Of a stretch of DNA of 12,709 nt, positions 7,501 to 12,709 are shown one piece after another. The DNA is taken from the NCBI GenBank assembly GCA_023412455.1, contig JAEYNQ010000218.1:1-12709 (forward strand), given 5' to 3'. The position numbers and the translations under genes are program-made. Every line of letters starts with the position of its first letter. The stretch's first letter is position 1. The stretch comes from Bacillota bacterium (lineage in GTDB: Bacteria > Bacillota > Clostridia > Lachnospirales > Cellulosilyticaceae). The notes beneath the pieces were generated by a model that saw only the letters and a list, made by a program, of their open reading frames with translations, did not search any database and was not told the DNA's origin.

Positions 7501-8589
7501 ATGACTGGAAAAGTAAAAAACTATTTTGCAACAGCTAATACTGCAAAAGGCTTTATAAACCTCTTTGAATCAAATATTAATACCCTTAATAAACTTTTCA
7601 TCTTAAAAGGGGGGCCTGGCACAGGCAAATCCTCCCTTATGAAAAAAATAGGCCTACAACTCCAAAACAAAGGGTATGCTATTGAGTATTTACATTGCTC
7701 CTCTGATAACAATTCCTTAGATGGTGTCATCATCCGTAGCTTAGGCATAGGTATTGTAGATGGGACAGCTCCTCATGTTATTGAGCCTACTGCTCCTGGT
7801 GCCATTGAAGAATATATTAATTTAGGTGTTGCTTGGGATAGCAAGGCCCTTGCTCCCCATAAAGATAAAATTTTAGAGCTGAATAAACAAATCAAAGGGT
7901 GCTATAATTCTACCTATGCTTATTTTAAAAAAGCTCTTCTGATTCATGATGAATGGGAAGCTATTTACATCAAACACATGAATTTTCCAAAGGCTAATCT
8001 CCTTACCCAAAAGGTCATCCAAGAGATTGTGGGTGACACCAAGCTCCAGAAAGAGAGTCACATCATGCACCGTTTCTTTGGTGGCTCCACTCCACTAGGC
8101 CCTGTGGACTTTGTTGAAAACATCACCCAACCTTTGAGTACAAGGTATTTCATCAAAGGGCGTCCTGGCTCTGGTAAATCTACCCTGCTTAAAAAATTGG
8201 TCTATGCTGCTCAGGATGCTGGACTGGATGTGGAAGCTTATCACTGTGGCTTTGATCCTGATAGTTTAGATATGGTTTTACTTCCTGAACTGGATGTATG
8301 TATCTTTGATAGTACAGCCCCTCACGAATATTCCCCTTCTCGTACCACTGATTACGTGGTGGATATGTACAAAGAAGCTATTGATGAGGGTACCGACGAA
8401 GAATATGCCTCTCAGCTTGCGGCTATTACTGAACGCTATCAAGAAGCAGTAGCCCTTGGTACCAGTGAATTGACTAAAGCAAAAGCTTTACATGATGAGT
8501 TAGAACAATTTTATATTCAGTCTATGGATTTTTCTAAAATAGATGCCATCTATTTAGATCTAATGAAAAATATCTTTAGTCAAATCTAA
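7501..8589 (+). CDS. Tandem-duplicated P-loop ATPase of unknown function (PRK06851-like)
   Basis: The 362-residue protein starts at an ATG seven bases after AAAGGAG (7487-7493). It consists of two homologous halves with a period of about 183 residues. Walker A motifs are GGPGTGKSS (37-45) and GRPGSGKST (220-228). Paired motifs follow: LHCSSDNNSLD (64-74) with YHCGFDPDSLD (247-257), IVDGTAPH (85-92) with IFDSTAPH (268-275), and HDEWEAIYI (149-157) with HDELEQFYI (331-339). The D in IVDGTAPH/IFDSTAPH could be the Walker B acid. It has no signal peptide or membrane helix, so it is probably a cytosolic nucleotide-binding protein. As far as I recall, this matches an uncharacterised Firmicutes family catalogued as PRK06851. 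The biochemical role is unknown. It lies 105 bases after the ABC operon with a possible hairpin and its own upstream elements, so I do not treat it as part of the transporter. Confidence 0.85.
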   Translation: MTGKVKNYFATANTAKGFINLFESNINTLNKLFILKGGPGTGKSSLMKKIGLQLQNKGYAIEYLHCSSDNNSLDGVIIRSLGIGIVDGTAPHVIEPTAPGAIEEYINLGVAWDSKALAPHKDKILELNKQIKGCYNSTYAYFKKALLIHDEWEAIYIKHMNFPKANLLTQKVIQEIVGDTKLQKESHIMHRFFGGSTPLGPVDFVENITQPLSTRYFIKGRPGSGKSTLLKKLVYAAQDAGLDVEAYHCGFDPDSLDMVLLPELDVCIFDSTAPHEYSPSRTTDYVVDMYKEAIDEGTDEEYASQLAAITERYQEAVALGTSELTKAKALHDELEQFYIQSMDFSKIDAIYLDLMKNIFSQI

Positions 8590-8685
8590 GATCGTTTTAC
8601 CTTAGTTTATGCTACGAAATATAACTTCTTTATTTTATCATAGCCTGTGAAAGCTGGATATTATCACTATTTTGTAGACTATAAG

Positions 8686-8731
8686 AAACACGCCTCCCCC
8701 TTGCTCTTTAGCAGGGGAGAGGCGTGTTTTT
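8686..8731 (+). terminator. Strong rho-independent terminator between convergent genes
   Basis: AAACACGCCTC (8686-8696) pairs with GAGGCGTGTTT (8719-8729). Inner pairing of CCCC/GGGG (with A8718 bulged) and TGCT/AGCA surrounds a 4-base loop. On the plus strand it ends in TTTTT (8727-8731), suiting the gene ending at 8589. On the minus strand the stem is followed by the T-rich TTTCTTAT, about 30 bases past the metG stop, so it may serve both genes. Confidence 0.85.
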
Positions 8732-8760
8732 AGGTGCTACCCTTAGCTTTCAAAAATAAA

Positions 8761-10749
8761 TTATCTTACTTCTGCCCCACTCACCATCTCTCCAAGTGGC
8801 CCTACTGCCACTAAGTTGCCCTTATCATTGGAGGCACAAAGTACCATACCTTGTGAAAGAATACCTCGAAGTTTTACAGGTTTAAGGTTGGTGACTACCA
8901 CTACTTTCTTACCTACAAATTCTTCAGGTGAATAATACGCTGCAATACCTGATACAATCTGTCTTACTTCATCACCTATTTTAATCTGGGATACCAGAAG
9001 TTTGTCTGCCTTTGGTACCTTTTCACAGGCAATCACTTCACCAATTCTTAGTTGTACCTTTGCAAAATCTTCAATGGTTATTTCTGATACTTCCTGAACC
9101 TCTTTTACTTCCTCCGTCTTAGCTTCCGCTTTTTTGGCTTCTTTAGTAGCAGCTTCAGAGGCTTCCTTCTTCTCGGTCGTAGGCGCTTCTGCTTCTAAGA
9201 TGGCTAATTCTTTTTCTTTATCAATACGTTGGAACATGTTCTCACCTTTTTTAGCTCCTACTGCTTTTGGTAATTTTCCAAAGGTGTGAATAGAATCCCA
9301 AGCTGTGAGCTCTCCTCTTGTGATCCCAAATTGTACCCAAATCTTTTCTGGAGTCTGTGGCATAAAAGGTTCAATCATAATACTAATAATGCGGATTGCT
9401 TCAGCTAGGGTATAGAGCACACCTGCCAGCTTTGGCTGATTCGCTTCATCCTTGGCAAGTACCCATGGCATTGTTTCATCAATATATTTATTCATGCGTC
9501 TAATAATAACCCATATATCTTCTAAAGCGTTATTAAAGAACAGCTTTTCCATATTGCCTTCCATTTTAGCCACTTGCTCTTTGATAACGCGCTCTATATC
9601 CCCATCAAATTCATTGCTTTCTTGACCTTCTGGTAAAGTACCAAAATATTTTTCAATCATAGCTACTGTACGAGAGGTAAGATTTCCTAAGTCATTAGCT
9701 AGGTCAGAATTAATACGTGAGATAAGGGCCTCATTAGAGAAGTTACCATCTTGACCAAAAGCAATTTCACGAAGTAAGAAATAACGAATCGCATCACTTC
9801 CGTAACGTCCTACAAGTATACTTGGATCAACTACTGTACCTTGTGACTTACTCATTTTCCCCCCATTGATGACTAACCAGCCATGACCAAATACCTGCTT
9901 AGGCAGTGGTAAATCCATGGCCATAAGCATTGCTGGCCAAATAATCGTATGGAAACGAACGATTTCTTTACCTACCAAATGAACATCTGCTGGCCAATAC
10001 TTTTTGAATTTAGCATCCTCCTCTTGCAAGTAACCTAGCGCAGAAATATAGTTTGAAAGGGCATCTAACCAGACATACACCACATGACCTGGGTCAAATT
10101 CTACTGGAATCCCCCATTTAAAAGAAGTACGAGATACACAAAGATCTTCAAGTCCTGGGCGCAGGAAGTTATTGAGCATTTCATTTTGCCTTGTTTGAGG
10201 CTGAATAAAATCCGGATGTTCTTCAATATATTGAATCAGTCTATCTTGATACTTGGAAAGCTTAAAGAAATAAGATTCTTCCTTTACCTTTTCAACAGGT
10301 CTACCACAGTCAGGACATTTCCCATCTACTAATTGATGTTCTGTAAAAAAGCTTTCACAAGGTGTACAATAAAGACCTTCGTATTCACTTTTATATATAT
10401 CCCCTTGGTCATATAACTTTTTAAAGATTTTTTGTACTGTTTCTTGATGGCTTTTATCTGTTGTACGAATAAACCCATCATAGCTAATGTCCATTGTTTT
10501 CCACAGAGCCTTAATCCACTCTACAATGTTATCCACAAATGCCTGTGGAGTAACACCCTCTTCGGCTGCACGTCTTTCAATTTTTTGGCCATGCTCATCT
10601 GTTCCTGTTAAAAACATCACGTCATAGCCCCTAAGACGTTTATAACGTGCCATAGCATCTGCCGCTACAGTCGTATAAGAATGTCCAATGTGTAGTTTGT
10701 TACTTGGGTAATAAATAGGTGTCGTAATGTAAAAACTTGGTTTACTCAC
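8761..10749 (-). CDS. metG: Methionyl-tRNA synthetase with C-terminal tRNA-binding domain
   Basis: The 662-residue class I synthetase charges tRNA-Met with methionine in the cytoplasm. The start is a GTG (10747-10749) eight bases after AGGAGG (10758-10763). The ATP-binding HIGH motif is exact at residues 20-23 and KMSKS at 298-302. The zinc-binding knuckle is CTPC (128-131) plus CPDC (145-148), a single Cys4 site. The anticodon-binding helical domain covers about 345-500. A charged Ala/Glu/Lys linker (about 518-556) then leads to an OB-fold tRNA-binding domain (558-662) with LRIGEVIACEKVPKADKLL, which usually mediates dimerisation and tRNA affinity. Length and domain order are normal for Firmicutes. 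Expression is likely controlled by the T-box leader upstream (10924-11235), and the gene seems to be transcribed alone. Confidence 0.98.
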   Translation of the reverse strand: MSKPSFYITTPIYYPSNKLHIGHSYTTVAADAMARYKRLRGYDVMFLTGTDEHGQKIERRAAEEGVTPQAFVDNIVEWIKALWKTMDISYDGFIRTTDKSHQETVQKIFKKLYDQGDIYKSEYEGLYCTPCESFFTEHQLVDGKCPDCGRPVEKVKEESYFFKLSKYQDRLIQYIEEHPDFIQPQTRQNEMLNNFLRPGLEDLCVSRTSFKWGIPVEFDPGHVVYVWLDALSNYISALGYLQEEDAKFKKYWPADVHLVGKEIVRFHTIIWPAMLMAMDLPLPKQVFGHGWLVINGGKMSKSQGTVVDPSILVGRYGSDAIRYFLLREIAFGQDGNFSNEALISRINSDLANDLGNLTSRTVAMIEKYFGTLPEGQESNEFDGDIERVIKEQVAKMEGNMEKLFFNNALEDIWVIIRRMNKYIDETMPWVLAKDEANQPKLAGVLYTLAEAIRIISIMIEPFMPQTPEKIWVQFGITRGELTAWDSIHTFGKLPKAVGAKKGENMFQRIDKEKELAILEAEAPTTEKKEASEAATKEAKKAEAKTEEVKEVQEVSEITIEDFAKVQLRIGEVIACEKVPKADKLLVSQIKIGDEVRQIVSGIAAYYSPEEFVGKKVVVVTNLKPVKLRGILSQGMVLCASNDKGNLVAVGPLGEMVSGAEVR

Positions 10750-10769
10750 TTTCTTTTCCTCCTAATTTC

Positions 10770-10853
10770 TTATTGTCTTCTTTTGATGGGTGCTTCATTA
10801 TAAAATCTTGTGTCTTCTTTATAAAAATATTCGTATTGTTTGTAATCACTCAT
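10770..10853 (-). CDS. Possible 27-codon small ORF between the T-box and metG
   Basis: An ATG at 10851-10853 opens a 27-codon frame ending in TAA at 10770-10772, just before the metG ribosome binding site. The peptide begins MSDYKQYEYFYKED and ends NEAPIKRRQ; it is rich in aromatic and charged residues. No Shine-Dalgarno sequence lies at proper distance, the nearest AAGGA being over 20 bases upstream. It may be chance, a leader peptide, or a small protein co-transcribed with metG whenever the T-box antiterminates. Confidence 0.25.
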   Translation of the reverse strand: MSDYKQYEYFYKEDTRFYNEAPIKRRQ

Positions 10854-10923
10854 GTCATCTATATAGAAGTACTTATCCTTTAGCCCCTAATCTCTTGAGA
10901 TAGCCATTAAAGCGTTAAAAAGC

Positions 10924-10961
10924 AAAAAACTCGCCCCTATAACATGTGTTATAGAGACGAG
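10924..10961 (-). terminator. T-box regulated terminator upstream of metG
   Basis: On the minus strand CTCGTCTCTATAAC (10961-10948) pairs over 14 bp, with two G-U wobbles, to GTTATAGGGGCGAG (10943-10930) around the loop ACAT. TTTTTT follows (10929-10924). The first nine bases of the 5' arm are the same bases that the antiterminator uses, which makes the two folds mutually exclusive. Confidence 0.92.
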
Positions 10962-11235
10962 GTCTATTCACGCTCGTGGTTCCACTCTAATTCACTTATG
11001 CCTCACAGCATAAGCCTTATGAAGTACGCCAACCTATAGCTTATTTGCTATTTTAATGGTTATACTCTCTCGCTATAACAGGCGAACCCGTTGCAGCCTA
11101 GACGATTCCGTCGTCGGTGCACCACTCCAAGACCATCTTCAGCTTATCCTCCTTTGCTTCTTTTCAGCTCCCGAAGCTCTCTTTGAAAGAATGTATAAGC
11201 TTACTCTTCTTTTCATTGCGTTTAATTTTATGAAT
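10924..11235 (-). promoter_or_regulatory. T-box riboswitch leader of metG (ATG specifier)
   Basis: This RNA senses uncharged tRNA and permits transcription of metG when charging is low. On the minus strand Stem I carries AGTA (11205-11202) and AGCTTAT (11201-11195), which pairs with ATAAGCT. GAAG then precedes the specifier ATG (11136-11134). Flanking TCTT pairs with AAGA, the same arrangement as in the well-studied B. subtilis glyQS leader. The Stem I apical region shows AGAGAGC...GAGCTG. Stem III is CTTATGC/GCATAAG (11014-10995). The T-box AGAGTGGAACCACG (10988-10975) gives an antiterminator with AGAG/CTCT and ACGAG/CTCGT helices around the 7-base bulge TGGAACC. The specifier indicates tRNA-Met, agreeing with the downstream gene. 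The discriminator-reading base (10981) is A, which would call for a U73 tRNA and is unexpected for Met. Confidence 0.93.
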
Positions 11236-11241
11236 GCAGTA

Positions 11242-11270
11242 AGTTTATCATAGTTTTTCTTTCTTTTCAA
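11242..11270 (-). promoter_or_regulatory. Putative sigma-A promoter of the metG T-box transcript
   Basis: On the minus strand TTGAAA (11265-11270) and TAAACT (11242-11247) are separated by 17 bases. Transcription would start near 11235, just before Stem I of the T-box. It lies only about 30 bases after the stop codon of the upstream unknown gene, making metG an independent unit. Confidence 0.6.
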
Positions 11271-11300
11271 GCCTCTAATCTTGATATAATATCCTTCACC

Positions 11301-11894
11301 TTATGAAAGGTGCTTTTCAAGATAAGCATAAGCCAGCTTATAGGCCTCCCCATAAATACTACCTCCATAAATAACTTCTGTCCTACCATCCTCTAAAGTT
11401 CTTGTAGATTTCCCGAAGGCCATACACTCTTCTCCTGTATACTCCTCTAGTGAGGTTTGAAAATAAAAGTGATTTTCATACTCTCTCCCAAAGGCTTCAA
11501 AGAGTTCTCTCTTTTCATGGCTTAGTAGGTTCTCTGATTCTCCTTTGTGATAAAATGTATAGACGCAGAAACAGAAAAAGGCTGTTTTATCTTCTTTACA
11601 GAGATTATCAAAAAGTAAATTATAAAGCTGTTTACTCCCTATATACTCGGAATAAAGGATTTCCTTTGCCTTAGCATAACACTTCAAATCACCACTGGCT
11701 CCACAATCATCGTCCAGTTCACGATTAATGAGTGCCTCGGCATCACTTCGTGATAGGTCTGGGGGGATGGTAAGCCCTAAGCTCTTCATATACTTAAGCT
11801 GCCGCTTATCTGCAGGATTTGTATCTATTTTATTAGGTAATTTATAACGTTTAGATTTCAAATGATCACCTTTCACTCTCACTTTTTCTTTCAT
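11301..11894 (-). CDS. Conserved-looking hypothetical protein with N-terminal KQ-YMKSLGL helical motif
   Basis: I do not recognise this protein. I favour the ATG at 11894 (197 residues, beginning MKEKVRVKGDH) over an in-frame GTG at 11909, which would add five residues; neither has a strong ribosome binding site. The first 30 residues are very basic. Then comes a short helical motif, RQLKYMKSLGLTIPPDLSRS followed by DAEALINREL, of a type seen at the ends of assorted phage, recombination and regulatory proteins, where it forms a small helical domain. The remainder is mixed helical, with several cysteines (DDDCG, LKCYAK, NLCKED, FFCFCVY) but no spaced CxxC pair suggesting a metal knuckle. No signal peptide or membrane segment is evident. 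It lies on the same strand as metG but is separated from it by the T-box promoter, and it is divergent from guaB. Confidence 0.65.
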   Translation of the reverse strand: MKEKVRVKGDHLKSKRYKLPNKIDTNPADKRQLKYMKSLGLTIPPDLSRSDAEALINRELDDDCGASGDLKCYAKAKEILYSEYIGSKQLYNLLFDNLCKEDKTAFFCFCVYTFYHKGESENLLSHEKRELFEAFGREYENHFYFQTSLEEYTGEECMAFGKSTRTLEDGRTEVIYGGSIYGEAYKLAYAYLEKHLS

Positions 11895-11966
11895 AGTAAC
11901 ACATTCCACTGGGCTAGGCTAGTCTACTCTCTCCTCTATAAAATTTATGACCTTGCTGGTTTATAA

Positions 11967-11995
11967 TTGACTTTCTTATTTTAGTTTAGTAAAAT
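11967..11995 (+). promoter_or_regulatory. Sigma-A promoter of guaB
   Basis: TTGACT (11967-11972) and TAAAAT (11990-11995) are separated by exactly 17 bases, each matching consensus at five of six positions. Transcription would begin near 12002, leaving a leader of about 26 bases that contains AGGAGGT (12014-12020). The leader is too short to hold a purine riboswitch. Confidence 0.75.
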
Positions 11996-12027
11996 ATTTA
12001 GAAAATCTAACATAGGAGGTCTTTTAA

Positions 12028-12709
12028 GTGGCATTTTATTATAGTGAAGTTTCTCGTACTTTTAGTGAGTATTTATTAGTTCCTAACCTAACACGTAAAG
12101 ATTGTATTCCTTCAGAAGTCAACCTTCAGGCACCTCTTGTTAAGTTTAAAAAAGGTGAAGAAGCACCTCTTAAGCTTAATGTTCCTTTTGTTTCAGCTAT
12201 TATGCAGGCTGTTTCTGATAATAAGCTGGCTATTGCTCTTGCCAGATGTGGTGGCCTATCCTTTATTTTTGGTTCTCAGTCTATCGCCTCCCAAGCTGAA
12301 ATGGTACGTAAAGTTAAAAATTTCAAAGCTGGCTTCGTAGTAAGTGTAGCTAACCTTTCTCCTTCACACACCTTAAAAGACGTCTTAGCCCTTAAAGAAC
12401 AAACGGGACACTCTACTATTGCCATTACAGAAGATGGTACACTTTCTACCAAGCTTCAAGGTATCGTAACCAGCCGAGACTACCGCATAAGCCGGGATAG
12501 CTTAGATAAAAAAATTCAGGACTTCATGACACCCTTTTCTTCACTTATTGTAGGTAAACCTTCTACTACTTTAAGTGAAGCCAATGATATCCTCTGGGAA
12601 CATAAATTAAATTGCCTTCCTATCATTGATGAGGAGCAAAGGCTCATGTATTTCGTTTTTCGCAAGGATTATGATGATCACAAACAGAATCCTTATGAAC
12701 TATTAGATA
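12028..12709 (+). CDS. guaB: IMP dehydrogenase, N-terminal 227 residues (runs off the window)
   Basis: The gene starts at a GTG (12028-12030) seven bases after AGGAGGT and stays open to the right edge, so the 3' part is missing. IMP dehydrogenase converts IMP to XMP with NAD, the committed step of GMP synthesis. The visible part has the expected layout. The start of the catalytic barrel includes FSEYLLVPNLT, LNVPFVSAIMQAVSD and LAIALARCGGLSFI (about 12-80). A pair of CBS domains follows (about 108-220), with GIVTSRDYRISR (145-156), FMTPF (166-170) and FRKDYDDHK (211-219). The catalytic cysteine loop would lie beyond the window. The usual SAxMD motif reads SAIMQ here, a variant I associate with the roughly 500-residue clostridial form. 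That form assignment and the symbol rest on recognition rather than a search. Confidence 0.92.
   Translation, partial: MAFYYSEVSRTFSEYLLVPNLTRKDCIPSEVNLQAPLVKFKKGEEAPLKLNVPFVSAIMQAVSDNKLAIALARCGGLSFIFGSQSIASQAEMVRKVKNFKAGFVVSVANLSPSHTLKDVLALKEQTGHSTIAITEDGTLSTKLQGIVTSRDYRISRDSLDKKIQDFMTPFSSLIVGKPSTTLSEANDILWEHKLNCLPIIDEEQRLMYFVFRKDYDDHKQNPYELLD

Noticed and set aside
11056..11253. A 65-codon plus-strand frame within the metG upstream region.
   Set aside because: The whole stretch is explained by the T-box leader on the minus strand, whose structure constrains the sequence.
11297..11312. The hairpin CACCTTATGAAAGGTG as a terminator for the unknown gene at 11301-11894.
   Set aside because: The 6-bp stem overlaps the stop codon and no U-run follows on the minus strand; a CTTTTC follows on the plus strand, but no plus-strand gene ends there.
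12137..12340. A 67-codon plus-strand frame near the right edge.
   Set aside because: It is an out-of-frame shadow of guaB, which is supported by its promoter, ribosome binding site and protein motifs.

Overview
The window looks like a chromosomal segment of a low-GC, spore-former-type Firmicute (class Clostridia). The signs are AT-rich DNA, strong AGGAGG-type ribosome binding sites, near-consensus sigma-A promoters with 17-bp spacers, a T-box leader, and an IMP dehydrogenase of the roughly 500-residue form I associate with Lachnospiraceae-like clostridia. The genus is not determinable from sequence alone. There is no rRNA, tRNA, CRISPR array, insertion sequence or phage gene. It reads as ordinary core and housekeeping territory with several poorly characterised proteins in it.

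Left part (1-4821, all minus strand): three separately spaced genes. In transcription order they are a membrane O-mannosyltransferase-like protein (PMT family) with an unusual extracytoplasmic insert (3136-4821), a HAD-fold 5'(3')-deoxyribonucleotidase-like protein with its own promoter (2402-2998), and a secreted 737-residue protein ending in a copper-amine-oxidase-N-type 'stalk' domain (78-2291). A long hairpin, probably the transcription terminator, sits at the very left edge.

Middle (5008-8589, plus strand): a compact ABC import operon made of a lipoprotein substrate-binding protein, a permease that starts inside the end of the binding-protein gene, and a short ATPase that overlaps the permease by 4 bases. 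The family is NMT1/THI5/SsuA-like and the substrate is unknown. A separate gene follows (7501-8589) encoding a protein built from two tandem copies of a P-loop domain, both with intact Walker A motifs. This matches the uncharacterised PRK06851-type family as I remember it. A strong terminator-like hairpin lies between it and the convergent metG.

Right part (8761-12709): metG (methionyl-tRNA synthetase, minus strand) is preceded by a complete T-box riboswitch. I can identify its promoter, a Stem I with an ATG specifier, a Stem III, an antiterminator with the standard 7-base bulge, and a competing 14-bp terminator. The specifier fits methionine, but the base that should pair with the tRNA discriminator does not fit a usual tRNA-Met; this is the most testable oddity here. 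A possible 27-codon reading frame lies between the T-box terminator and metG. Upstream is an unrecognised 197-residue protein (minus strand). Divergent from it is guaB (IMP dehydrogenase, plus strand), which has a clear promoter and runs off the right edge.

No coherent new multi-gene system is evident. The best candidates for undescribed biology are the duplicated P-loop protein with a perfect palindrome in its upstream region, the modular secreted stalk-domain protein, the PMT enzyme with its loop-1 insert, and the discriminator mismatch in the metG T-box.
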